The notes beneath the pieces were generated by a model. The model made no database searches and was not told the DNA's origin. It worked only from the letters and a program-made list of their open reading frames with translations. DNA of 64,000 bases. Source: Pempheris klunzingeri. Taxonomy: Eukaryota > Chordata > Actinopteri > Acropomatiformes > Pempheridae. Positions 24,801 to 36,600 of the stretch are shown here, one piece after another (positions within the stretch are counted from its first letter, which is position 1; every line of letters begins with the position of its first letter). Location of the stretch: assembly GCF_042242105.1 (NCBI RefSeq), contig NC_092030.1, positions 5,991,501 through 6,055,500 of the forward strand. Direction: 5' to 3'. A program made the translations under genes and the position numbers.

Positions 24801-26152
24801 ATATTACATTGTATTTATTACCTTTGTTCAGTTATTTATTACCTTTACTTACATTTTATACATTTTTATTTTGCTTAGTTGTTTGTATTCATGGTGGTGG
24901 TCACTTTAACTTCTATGCTATTGTAACACCAGAATCAATAAAGTATTTCTATCTATCAGAAGCATACAAGCGCAAGGCTGTAATTCTAGTTTTTCATTTG
25001 ATAAGATATGCCAAACTTATCAGTGTATCACTATCTGCTGTTGTCTTGGCACAATCAACTGTAGTCTGAAATAGTCTGACTGTGGTTAGATACACAGTTT
25101 CCATTCCTAACAGAAGCTATGTGCACATGTTTCTGGCATATCTTGACAAATATGTGTCTCCAGGAATGGTGCTGTCAGTGTTGGTGGTCTTTCTGCTGAC
25201 AGTCTTCTACGAGGTTCTCAAAATGTGGAGGGTGTGGCTGGGGTGTAGATCGAAGCTGGCCCAGCCTCAGTCTCGGTACGCTGCCCCTCCGTCCTACCGC
25301 AGCGACAGCAGCTCTGCTCTGGACAGCAGCCCCTCCGAATCCTCGCTGACCCCCATGGAGTCACATCCTCCGGCTCCAAACAACAGAAACAGGTCAGGGT
25401 CCCTGTGAGATACTGATAGGTCTGATACACTTGATCAACAATGTGATCATATCCCTGTTCTCACAGGTTTAGTACAACCCAAGTGGTCAGAAAATTATGG
25501 AAGTCCATTTCTGCCAGTGTCTGTCTCTATGATTCAGCGCTGACGGAGTCTTGATCTTATTTTTTGACTTGGCAAGTAAAAAAAAAATTGGGGAAGTCAA
25601 ATTATCTCATGTTTTTGACATTTCAGCTCACTAAGACATTTGACTCACTAAGTCAAATATTTGACTTTGTGACTCTTTTTTTTCCTCATGATCTCAAAGT
25701 ACTGACTTCCTATGAACACTTTTTTAAAATCCTAATTAACTTTTCTTTGTCTTTAACTGGTGAAAATGGTCTTATGCAGAAAATTCAACCTGAAATCCTA
25801 CATATTGAAGAAGTTACAGCTTCTGAACCCAGAAACAATATGATACAAGTCATTGACTAGGAAAATTTTACTGAATAGTTGCAGACAAGCTGATATATAA
25901 GTTGCTGTATCTGAGGTTATGATCCTCTCCTATACAGTCAGAAAATAACATTGTATTTCTGATTTTTTCTTCTCTTTCCTCTTCAGCTGGCTCCTGCACG
26001 GTATCCAGACTCTCCTCCACATGTTGCAGGTGACTCTGGGCTACATGCTGATGCTCTGCGTCATGTCCTACAACACCTGGATCTTCCTCGGGGTCATCGT
26101 GGGTTCTGTCCTCGGTTATTTCATCTCATTCCCTCTTGTGGGTCACATCTGA
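21846..26152 (+). CDS. slc31a2: Copper transporter family protein CTR2 / SLC31A2
   Basis: Four coding exons: 21846-21854, 24029-24095, 25164-25392 and 25987-26152 (stop TGA), 471 bp, 156 aa. Exon 1 encodes only Met-Met-Pro. The protein follows human SLC31A2 (143 aa): LLFDFWDVHGPAGM here for LLFDFWSVHSPAGM, and VMSYNTWIFLGVIVGS for VMSYNTWIFLGVVLGS. Family knowledge: CTR2 is a three-helix membrane protein of late endosomes and lysosomes that modulates copper handling and CTR1 processing. Visible: no Met-rich extracellular domain (unlike CTR1); TM1 about residues 27-47; a Ser/Pro-rich cytosolic loop about 48-101, longer than in human; TM2 with MxxxM at M124/M128; TM3 with GxxxGxxxG at G137, G141, G145, which packs the trimer. 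The ATG has A at -3. All introns are GT-AG. Confidence 0.95.
21855..24028 (+). other. slc31a2: slc31a2 intron 1
   Basis: 2.2 kb. It holds one copy of a dispersed repeat family (about 23022-23205) and short AC runs near 23330-23355. The 136-codon ORF at 22211-22621 shows no recognisable domain and is probably chance. Confidence 0.8.
23022..23205 (+). repeat. Dispersed repeat family copy 1
   Basis: Contains gttcccagagcccaatgtg and gaagctcaaaccagagaata, then an attgat/gttgatcgac stretch. These blocks match, in the same order, a repeat I know as common in fish introns and 3'UTRs, also seen at 46815-46960, 47452-47512 and 56085-56245. Class unknown. Confidence 0.5.
24029..24095 (+). CDS. slc31a2: slc31a2 exon 2
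   Basis: Acceptor tttttcttcag, donor GCAG|GTAAGC. It encodes MTFGVSSSVTLLFDFWDVH plus GPA, the short extracytosolic N-terminus with the conserved LLFDFW motif. Confidence 0.93.
24096..25163 (+). other. slc31a2: slc31a2 intron 2
   Basis: 1.07 kb, AT-rich, containing only the LINE-type tail at 24870-24960. Confidence 0.85.
24870..24960 (+). mobile_element. LINE/SINE 3' tail fragment
   Basis: ccagaatcaataaagtattt followed by ctatctatc is the standard 3' end of fish L2/Rex1-type elements (AATCAATAAAGT then a TCTA-type tail). Only the tail is recognisable. It lies in slc31a2 intron 2. Confidence 0.45.
25164..25392 (+). CDS. slc31a2: slc31a2 exon 3 (TM1 and cytosolic loop)
   Basis: Acceptor gtgtctccag, donor AACAG|GTCAGG. 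It encodes MVLSVLVVFLLTVFYEVLK (TM1) and a hydrophilic loop rich in Ser and Pro, including YAAPPSYRSDSS and SPSESSLTP. Confidence 0.94.
25393..25986 (+). other. slc31a2: slc31a2 intron 3
   Basis: 594 bp, AT-rich; the 98-codon ORF inside it (25564-25860) has no recognisable homology and interrupts a gene whose exons join cleanly without it. Confidence 0.85.
25987..26152 (+). CDS. slc31a2: slc31a2 exon 4 (TM2-TM3, stop)
   Basis: Acceptor ttcctcttcag, stop TGA at 26150-26152. It encodes LLHMLQVTLGYMLMLCVM (TM2 with MxxxM) and FLGVIVGSVLGYFISFPLV (TM3 with glycine zipper), ending GHI. Confidence 0.95.
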
Positions 26153-27915
26153 TGCTATGGATTGCATGCCCTGGACACTAAATGGGAAACAACTTGATTT
26201 ATCAATTTCTGTGTTTTGCTGTTGCCCTTTGGCACATCTAGTATGTGTGATGGATTTAACACTGGGAGGAGCACAAAAGGAGAATTCCTCATATGCTGAA
26301 CAATGAGATGCACATAAATCTCACCTGGATGTGGAAATATTAACGCACAAAATCATTCTGATTACCTGTCCCCAGCTTCAGTCTTCTGTCTCACTTTGGT
26401 TTCTGGCCTGGGAACCCAGTTGTTAACATAAAAATTGCTTCAACTGGACATAGATGTGTATAATTTCATAATTGATGAGGTGGTTCTTTTGTGTTTAAAG
26501 GGACATGATGTTCTGTTTCTGAGGCATACACTGCTTTACTACTGCAGGCATCAGTGTCTACATTAAATATATTATTTTACCCCTCAAAATGTCCCTTTTT
26601 GGTGAGAGTAGTACTTTTCAAAAGTACAGGAACGTTGTGGCTTGCACTTAAGCACTTACAGCATTTCATTTCAGCCAGTTTTTAAAGGCAGAGTAGGATT
26701 TTCCTAAAAAAAACAATGAATAGACAGTCGTGGTGGTGTCTGTATATACAGAGACTGTGTCAGCTGTGTGAGCTCTGGATTTTATAAAAATGTTGCAACC
26801 TGGTTACATGGCCGTGTCAATCTGCTCCCATTTGTGAAGAGCTCCAGGTCTGAGCCACACACACGCACACACACACACAGCAGAAGCCTCAATTCAGCTA
26901 TATTCACACAAATCTAGCAAATCAACACCTTCCTTCAGGGTTCTGTTGATGTCTAGAAACAGTCAGAAAAGAACATTGTATTTCTGATTTACTGCTATGT
27001 TTTTGATAGCAGCGCTCCCTCCCTACGTTCACTCTGTAGCTCATTCAACCTCTGCTGCTCTCTTCATACACGACACATTTTTCTTATCCTGGCCAAAACA
27101 CAGACAACAGTGGGGTGAAAGAACCTTTTAGTTACTTGACAAAGGGTTCCAAGGACTAAAAATTCTACTTTGGGTGGAAGCGTGGATATATTTTTGCTTA
27201 TCTTCTCAAACAGCAGACATCTAAGTTAGGAATGCATGTGAGAAATAGTCTGATTAATCCATTTTTACTGGTCAGCCATGACAGATTCCACTGCAGTTCA
27301 TTATATTTTACAGTTCAAGGTTTAATAACACTACAGATGAATGGAAAATGGGATTTGTTATCAGTTAGAAAAGGAGAACTCTGACTATGTTGGCAAGACA
27401 CTGCTACTGAAACTCATCCTGGAGACTTTAAAATTTTTGCCTCCTTTTTAAAAAAGCAACATTTTGTGAGTGGAACCGACAGCATATTTAAAGTACTCAG
27501 TACTAATGCACTGATTGCAGTGTTTTGGAGTCAAACCTAAAGGCTGACTTGCACTTTGAATTGATATTTACAGTCAGAGGTCATAAGATGGTACTCGGAT
27601 TCAGGAACTGAATCATGTGGTTGTGGCTTGTAAACACAACGTCATTCTCACGTCGGGAGGGCGAAAGTCGATCATGTGGCTCTGTGGTAATTATTCACAA
27701 CACAAACCACCACAAACCCACAAAGGAAAAAAAAACTGATTGAGAGCCTTGCCACTGACATTTTATTGACATGTGGTCCTCTCTCTTCACATGAGTATTT
27801 CTAAAGCTATTTCTGACAATAAGAAATGTGTTCAAACATGTCTGATCACTTGAGGTGGCTTTCTGTACTTTGGTTGACAAAAATAAGGAATAAAGATGAT
27901 TAAATGGTTTTATTC
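26153..27915 (+). other. slc31a2: slc31a2 probable 3'UTR
   Basis: No coding sequence. The best poly(A) signal is AATAAA at 27889-27894, followed by T-rich then TATATGTGTATA sequence. A short AC run occurs near 26862-26880. The 3' end is inferred. Confidence 0.5.
27889..27894 (+). terminator. slc31a2: Candidate slc31a2 poly(A) signal
   Basis: AATAAA, 1.74 kb after the stop codon, with downstream U/GU-rich sequence. Confidence 0.45.
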
Positions 27916-28285
27916 ATCCATATTATATATATATATGTGTATATATATAGATGTGTATTTTTCAAGAAGACAAAAGGACTAAATATGCAAGTGGAGCTGT
28001 GAACACAAAACAGACAGGTTTTGTAATAAATAAACAGGAGACAATGACAGTCGATTGTCCTCCATCAGAAGTAATGGGATCCCAGTAATGGGATACGATA
28101 GCATTAGATGAATTTTACAACAGGACACAGACACAGAAAATTGAAAGGGGATGAGCAGGAACTGCAACTCTTCTCAGCATTGAACGTTTGCAGCTTTGTC
28201 TGTTGACTACAGATGATACTGATGGTACAAAAGAAAAAATGGGGAAAATAAATAAATAATGGGGGAAAAAACCCAGTGGTGACGC

Positions 28286-29759
28286 TTTATTTTACAGTTG
28301 TCAAAGTTCCCTTAAGTTACCTGTTCTTAAACTCACAGCAAGGTTACTGGAGAGAACTGTAAATTGGAACTATTTATAGTAAAAATGGAGATTAAAATCA
28401 TGTTTGTACTTTTATTTACCTAAAATGTTCATTCTTTCTTAAATTGTAATTCTGGTACCTCTGTGTTAACATCTTTAGTGTTCATGCCTGTTTGTCCAGG
28501 AAGAGGGATTCCTCCTCTGTTGCTTTTATAGAGAAAAAATGTTTCAACAGGTAATAAGAGGAATATTTCCTGTTAAAGTGTTGTATATAGAATCATTGTC
28601 TCTAATTTAGTACCACATTAAATCATAATTTTCCAAGAAAGTTGCCAGAAACTATTTGGAATTTAGGCCCTAAAATACATGACTTTTTCCTCAGATCTGT
28701 TGTAAAAGCCACTTCATCCAAATGGCATCAAATTGATAAAGTATTTGAGAGATTTTAAAATTTGAATTAAATTAAATTGGATTTAAATAGAAAATGTGTC
28801 ACTGTCATGTTTGATTCAAAGTATTTACAAAGATATAAAAAAATATTTTAAAACATCATCAGAGGCCGACATTAAGAATCTGTGCCACAAAGACTAAATT
28901 AGCTCAGTAGCACAGTTCTCATTCCTGACATGTGCTAAAATATCTAGTGTTGAAACATAAAGGCCATTTGCGAATACAGGAAAAAGCTTACAAAGTAAAC
29001 AAACTTCATATTTTAAATTCAAAATGACCTTTTATAAAAATATAAACCGGTACTTCATAAAGTAGAATTTAAAATACAAAGATAAATCCCCATACAACAT
29101 GTGAAGGCTGATAGCGCCCCCTGTTGCCCAGGTAGAGGAAGTGATCACTAAACAGAGATCCATTCATTCACCTGCCCTACACTTAAAGGCCCAATCTGTA
29201 ATTTATCTAATATATTGTAAAAACTGTAAAAATGTGAGAAATATTGACCTTGTTTCCTGTTGTGTTTACACACATTACTGATGTAAACAAACTTTAACAT
29301 CATTTGAAGACATTAATAACTGATGTAATTATTTAATATTCCCTTATTTTGTAAGTTTAAAAAAGTAGATTATCATCGTTATATCCCTGATCCTTGTAGT
29401 GGACCCTCCACCTGTTAACTTGGCAGAAAACAGTCTTATTCACATGTGTATATGTATATATGCTGACCTCTGTGTCAATACACAAAATAAGAAAAGTTGC
29501 ATTGAGATTCACTAAGCTGCATACAGTGGAACCAATCACCAGGAAAATGTCTAAAATAAAAAAGTCTAAAGGAGGATGGGAGAGTTGGTTTTGAAATTTG
29601 CAATAATCACAACAGAAAAGAAAAGGCAACACTTTGAATTTAATCCTTAAATAAAATCCCTGTTCACTCTATTTCTCTACTTTACATGTGATGCACTCTG
29701 CTCTTTTCTCCCCAAGGTTTTCCTCCAGTTTCAGTTATGTTCAGAGGATTGTCGTCTTC
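28286..29759 (-). other. niban2: niban2 probable 3'UTR
   Basis: Read on the minus strand this follows the niban2 stop and contains no recognisable coding sequence. Candidate poly(A) signals (TTTATT on the plus strand) are at 28411-28416 and 28286-28291. The convergent slc31a2 tail ends about 0.4 kb away. The 3' end is inferred. Confidence 0.4.
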
Positions 29760-30634
29760 CTACGCTAAAATCACTTCCACTTCTGCCGGGTCGATAATTT
29801 TGTCCTCTCCGTTCAGACTGTTTGTGATTGGCTGAGGCTCGCTTTCATCCAGCCTCTCATTGGTTGGTGACTGGAAGCCGCTATCGCCATGTGAGCTGGA
29901 GTCTGTAGCCAATGGTGACTTTGGTGACGACTCATAATCTGATTCTGCTGCAGAGACCTCAGCAATCTGTTCATCTTCCTGTACGGCTATGTCTATTTCC
30001 TGGATAGCGTCCTCGATGGCTGCGTCCTCCTGATGCTCCTTATCAGCTTCCTGCTTCTTGCTTCCTACCAGCTGCTCAAGGATTGTCTGCGGGGACGACT
30101 TGTCTCGTGGAGATTTCCTGGGGACGTCCTCTACCACGGTGGTGACATGTGTCACATCCTCCTGCACCCCATCCTCCATGGTGATGGTGCCTATGGTCTG
30201 CTCTGTCTCACTGGTCATGTCGCTCTGGCTCAGCTCTGACTCGGGCAGCGCCACCTCCACCATTGGATTGATCAGGTCTCTGATTTCATGCACGCTGTCA
30301 GGAGACTTGGGTTCTTGAGTCGAGCCTTGGTCCTCCTCAGACAGCTCAGCCTCCTCCTCAGGGATGAGCTCCACACCTGGGACCTCCAGGCAGGACTCAT
30401 AGGGCAGAGGCACCCCGTCCAGCTGGATCATGGACACTACCTGTCTGCGTCTTCTCCCAGAACCCCCTCCTTCACCACCATCAACAAAGCCCTCTGCTTC
30501 ATCGCCCCTAAATTTAGTAGCCCAGTCCACCGGAGGGGTTTCTCCAAGCAGGTGCAGGTTGGGGTCGCTGTTGGTCAGAATGATGCTGTCCCTGTACAGA
30601 TTGTGTCTCCTCTGGACTGCTGCCTCCTTCACAG
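29760..30634 (-). CDS. niban2: niban2 exon 14 (acidic SP-rich tail, stop)
   Basis: Acceptor tttgtccag; stop TAG at 29762-29760. It starts [17 protein letters not shown] and [16 protein letters not shown], as in human, then diverges into an acidic tail with many Glu/Asp and repeated Ser-Pro sites ([30 protein letters not shown]). In human this tail carries ERK-pathway phosphoserines. It ends EVEVILA and lacks close similarity to the human C-terminus. Confidence 0.95.
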
Positions 30635-33600
30635 CTGGACAAAGAAAACAACTAAATCAATCACTGTCTTTCCAAATACATTAAATACATTATATTTGCC
30701 AACTACCTCTACTGCTGTCAGGGCAACAACAATTTCTAAATCTTGGGGGTTTTTTTGGCTCTCACCCATCATTATGTCCTTGGACACAGACTGCAGCACC
30801 ACCTCCTCGCACATATTTTCCACCAGCAGGAAGCGGGAGAAGTCCTCAAAGATTAGCTCTTTGAAGTGAGGCAGCTCCTGGATGAGAGGACAGAGATGAT
30901 GAGCTCCATAAAGCTTCCAGCAGTCAAAAAATCCCTACGTATCAGTTAAAAACATTGTGTCTGATACAGTATTACTGATCCTTTCAATTAACATGCTTCC
31001 CTGTAGATCTCTCGTGTGTTTTTGGGGAATATTTTCTTACCATATTACTTTCTAAACTAGGTGCAAAGACTCATAACACTGTCCTAATGACACACAGTAT
31101 ATGTATGTATTATTGTCATGCATGTGCAAAATGACAAACGTGATAATGTGCCACTAACAGGTGAGCAGGAAGGCGACAGCTGCTGGAGCATGTACGGGAT
31201 GATGATCTGCAGCAGAGCCTCTCTGAAGAACTTCTTGCGCACAGAGCTGCTGTCATAATCATATTTCTGACAGGGAGAGATTAGAAACACATGAAGAGCA
31301 TAATTACTTTACTACTCAATTGTTCTCCTCACTTCATAAATCATATTTACCTGAGCAATTCGCATCTGCTAACATTTCATTATGCTTTTAAACACCATTT
31401 TTTTAGGAGATTAATAAAATGTTCAGTATATCCAAATACTGATACCTCACATAGATTTCTACTTTTTTGTTGTTGCCACAACCAGATAGCAACGAGTCTA
31501 AGAAGGACTAAGATGATTATTCTATAATGTGCTCCAACTAAAATAGTTTTAAAAAAGCATTTGATGAGTCTTAACTTGACCTTGTCCTTTCATCCATTTC
31601 GCCATCTGTGTGTCCTCTATATTACTTCTATTTTTAATTTTCCTATTTTACCTTGAGAACCCTATCCTGGCATCGCTGGATGGTCTTGCACAAGTCATCT
31701 TCTCCCTGGGCCTCTAAGGATTGATTGAGCAGCTGCTCAAATGTGTACACGGCATTGTCCATTTGCTATCAGAACAAAAAAAAAAAGTTAGAGGATATAA
31801 AGTAGCACAAGAAACAGACTGTGACAGCCTTAGCTCACACTGTTAATATTTACAAATGGTTGTACTCTTTTTGTCCAGCAGGTGTAAGTAGAGACTTCAC
31901 CACAAGCAGGACAGGTTGCTGGTGTGTCTTAATAGAAACTGGGGAATGTTTTAAGGCATTCTGGCCCTGCTTTGGTACATGCTGATCCTTTGCATTATAT
32001 CAGAAAAAAGCTGCCGTAGCACCTTACCTCCCTCATGAGGATCTGAGCCCTGCCGACGAACACAGAGGGGTTGGAGACGTCGAACCTCTGCTGCAGGCCC
32101 TCCAGATTGAGCTGCTCCACCTTCTCATAGCAGCTCTGCATCTTCACGGGGTGGAAGGCGAGCATGGCGAGCCTCTCCATGTGCTGAGGAAGACAGAGAC
32201 AGACAGAGGAGGACAGTGACCACCGTGGTATACGCATCACACAAGGAGAATCAAGACCAAAACAGTGATAAAGGTTGAGTTGATTGCTCAGGATCAGTCA
32301 CAGAGGGCAGCTGAGGACACTCCCTGACTTCTAATTAAAGACTAGTGCTAACATGGCCAAAGCTTCCACAAACACACAGCGTCTTTTCATGCACTCCAGT
32401 AACTTTACCATAACCAAGAGTCAGACAATACGTGCACTTGGTTTTATATTAAAACTGTGACCGTATTCTCTGACTAAAGTCCCACTTAGTGCACTTAAGG
32501 TAATTATAACCGAGGTTAAGTTAAGTCATCCATCTTTGTGATGTATAGTGCTTAGTGAGGTTTCTGTCTCTGCTTTGATTCTATGATCACGTGAGGTGGT
32601 TTTGTGTGAAAAAAGCAGCATGGGTGACAGACGGCTTGCTGTGTGTCTGTTAAAGCTGCATTAATCATTTTTTATATTAACTGAATCAAATGATGTATAA
32701 TGTTATAGTGCGAGGAGACTAACTCTGCAGTGCTACAGAAATTGCAGCCTATTTAGTTCATTGTTTTGATTTTTACTGGACAGTTCAGTGTACAGCTCAG
32801 TGCTCTCATCCCCCCCAGCAGCAGCAGCAGACTGTTGCTTTCAGCTTCAAAAGTTGCTGCCACATTAGCTATGACTTTATAATGCGATAATATATCAAGG
32901 CTGTGTTTCTGTCAGATTGATGTGGGGGGGGGGGTCTCCTACCCCTTAGTGGCCAAAAAATAAATTAATACAACTTTAAGAAGCTCAGAAAAACAAAAAT
33001 GGACAGTGACTATACCCTCCTGTTTTCCCTCTCCTTGGTTATCAAACAACTCAGCCAACAAAAAATGACTCACATCTCCCAGTTTTTCTTTGCCCCCTCC
33101 GTTGAGCGAGTTCTTGCTGATCTCCACCAATTCCCTAAAGAAAACGTCCCTGACCTCAGAGAAACCTCGGCTGGTGGGCTCCATCAGGGCGTCCAGGATC
33201 GAGCTGACATAGGGTTGGATGTTCTTCTGCAGGAGTTGCTCCGCCTTGGGCAACACCAGAGCTGCACGCAAGAAAAATATATTCATAGTTGGTTGCTGTA
33301 GCTTGTAAACAAGGACCAGTCAGTCGTAGCATGAAGAAAAATAAAGGCATGGCTTTCCCTTCAGAGAAACTCTGTAAATATGCAGTCACAATGTACAGTG
33401 TATTGTTTAATACAAGGCTGAAATGTTTGGTATTCATGCAATGACATTTAAGTAAACACACGTTTGTTTCAATGAAAGTGCTGCAGCTTTCATTCTCGAA
33501 GATTCACTCAGTTGTTGGTAGCAAAACATACGTTAAAAGAGACCTGCAAAATAAAATTCCCAGATAAGATTTCAACTCTCAAACTTCTGCTTTACCTCGT

Positions 33601-36600
33601 GTAACTTGAACCTGCATAATTTTGTGCAGTGGACTGGTAGTAGCCTTATCTGTGGCCTGAAGTCAGAAACGTCCCACACAGAGCAGGCTATGGTATGCAG
33701 TTCCGCCACTTTAGCTCATGGGAAACAGCACACATGGAAAGAAATTAGCAGCTCGTGCCAAGTTAACTTTTAAATAGAAAGCTGACAGGCTCACTACCAA
33801 AATGTGGATGCTCAGGTGCTGTAGAAGTCAGCTAATCAAGCAGGAGTGACAGAGGCATGACCTAAGATAACAACTGACTAAAATAAAAAAATGAAAATTG
33901 TGGGGAGAAAGTGCAGAGGGCAAAACAAGACGTGGAAAATGTCAGATCTGGAGGAAGGTTTAGTTACAGAGGAAAGGCCCTGTTGGTGTCAAATGTCCAA
34001 ACAAACTGGAGGGAAACTTGAGCAGTGTGGCGTTCAGTGACCGGACTGATCGCTTCACCTTGCCAATAATCCCTGAACCAGAGAAACCACAGCTAGGCTG
34101 CATCTCAGTGAGGCGAACAATGAAGCGTGCACTTGACGTCTGAATGATCATATTACAAAGAACAAAGCATAGTGAGTGAACAAAAGTGTTTTGCAAAGCA
34201 TGATGGACATGTGGTTGTAGGTAAACTGAGGTGGTGTTCAGTTAAAAGTGGATTAATATGCTAAATTTAGTTTGCCAACATGTATTTCTGTCTTTTTCTA
34301 GACCTTTCCTTCATCCCTCCTGACTATTGCTCTGGATCGTTTTGACTGATTCTGACAACTCTTCATTTTACAAAAGTTATGAAGAAATCACTGCTGCATG
34401 CAGATCTTTGGTCACCTCGGATCTTGCTGCTGACGTGCTCTTTAGACGTGATGATCTGGTCCATGTCGGTTCGCAGTCTGGCGTCCAGTGGAACTCTCTG
34501 GGCCTCGCAGGCTTCGACCAGAGCTTCATACTGACCGGTGGTCTGAGACAACACCTGCCTGTACACAGCATCAGAGATCTGAGGGAGAGAAGTGGGCAAA
34601 CACACAACTGGTTTGAGTCTCTCCAGTTTTTGTGCAGCGTGTTTACTGTACTCTGTACAGTCTGACAGGAGCTCACCAGCATCCAATTCCTCTGCCTCTG
34701 CTGCATCTTCCCCTTCAGACGTGGACCAATCACATTTCTCAGCTCTGGGTGGAGGGTCTCCATCACCAAATTAGCCAGAATCTGTTCGCACACAACATAC
34801 ATAAATGTATTAACACACCTTATACACTTGTTATTTTTATGTGTAAATAAATTAAATAAAAAAAGAAATGAGAGCATAAAGTTATCATAAATCTAACTCG
34901 ACTGAGTTCTACCTAATGGTCATATGGTCATAAATGGTCAATAGTTCATACTGTGAGATGTAACGTGAGCTGTTGGTTCCGCCTTTTCACCAGTTACAGG
35001 ATGTTGTAGTTACTATGGCAATGTGCCAATGGGGGATTTTTACACCAGAGTTGTAGCCAAAAAACAACTAATATCCTGGGCTCAGCAAAAAACAAAAATA
35101 AACCTTCATAAAAAAGCACAGCCTCTCTTTGCTTTGTGGTTACATGAATACAGTGAGGGTGACTGTGACACACAGCTGGACACAGAGCAGCAGGAGAGCT
35201 GAAAGCTTAGTGGCACTGCCTTCACAACGGACACACACATAAAACTCAGCACCTCCATGAGGTTTTAACTAAGCTAAACTAAATATTTGGTGAGCCGTGT
35301 TGCTGGGTAATGAATGGCTGGGACAAAAGTAGAATAGGAGGAACAGAGAGGCCTGACAAATAACAAGGCATTACTGTAGCTTGTTTGTTTAAAAGCTTGT
35401 TTGTCTGGAACTATTGAATTAAATGGTGTTTTCTCTGTATTACTCTTGACTGAACTTTGACATCTCATACTTCAGTATGGGCCACTTTTAACATCTATCT
35501 GGATACCCAAAATAAGTGAGGAAAAAACGGTTACTTATTAAAATCTCACATACTTTTATTATTAATATCATTAGAGTCACAGTTTCAAGGGCAATTTACA
35601 GGCAGATGGAAACAGACCTAATGGCTAAAAACAAGGACAACAATGCAGCACAAGTAAAGACTAGAATAAACATAAAACTATTATGCACACACACATTGGT
35701 AAACAGAAGCAATGATTATTGTCCGTAGACAAGTATTTCTGTAAATTGTAAACAAATGGTGCAAAGGAATAAATGTTGAATGATTAATGTAAAAGTTTAT
35801 TTTGTATACATGTACAGGTGGTTCTGTACAATATGGATGTATACTTGTTTATACACTGTAAATACAGTGTGCAGGATTTACATACACGTTAAAGCACATG
35901 ATTAAGTGTGCGTTTCAAACTGTAGATATAGAATTTATAATTTATTGGTAAATGGATGTTGAAGTGTAACAGCACTGTTTGTTATTTTTAGGAAAGGGCA
36001 GAAAATGTAGTTTTCTTTCCTTTTTAACAATGTTAGCAGATCTTAAAGTTCTTAATATGCCATATTTGGTCTGCTCTTCTTCCATATTTTGTCATCTAAA
36101 TACAGCTGTAGATAAATGGTGCCTGAGAGCAGTTTGAATTAAACTTTACTCTCTTATGAAATCATTCTGGCAGGAAATCATTCCTGCCTGTGGCCATCAA
36201 ACTATACAACTCCTCACTCTGGTGCAATAATTTACCTCTGTGTAATAATTTTTAATACATATTTTTATATATTTCTATTTTTACTTTGAGATTGAAGTGT
36301 TTTCTTATTCTTTTTGGAGCTGTGTGTAACAAAAAGCAATTCCCCCCTGGGGATTATTAAAGGAATTCTGATTCTGATACTGATTATAATGCATCCATGG
36401 CCCAAACCATCCATGGTCCATACAGACAGCTCGTCTGCTACATTTACACATGACAATATGCACTTAAGGTACAGTGTTTTTATCGCAGCCGTCGTTAGGG
36501 GGTGGTCTATTAGAGAGCTTCAGCATTGATTTGTAGTCCGCAAGAAAAAGTGAGAACGAAGAAGAGAGAAGGCGGTCTATTTAAACTGCTGACACCCCCC

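Noticed and set aside
30288..30869. 193-codon plus-strand ORF
   Set aside because: Antisense shadow of niban2 exons 13-14; the minus-strand reading has clear homology and splice sites.
33039..33301. Plus-strand ORF overlapping niban2 exon 9
   Set aside because: Shadow of a conserved minus-strand exon in another frame.
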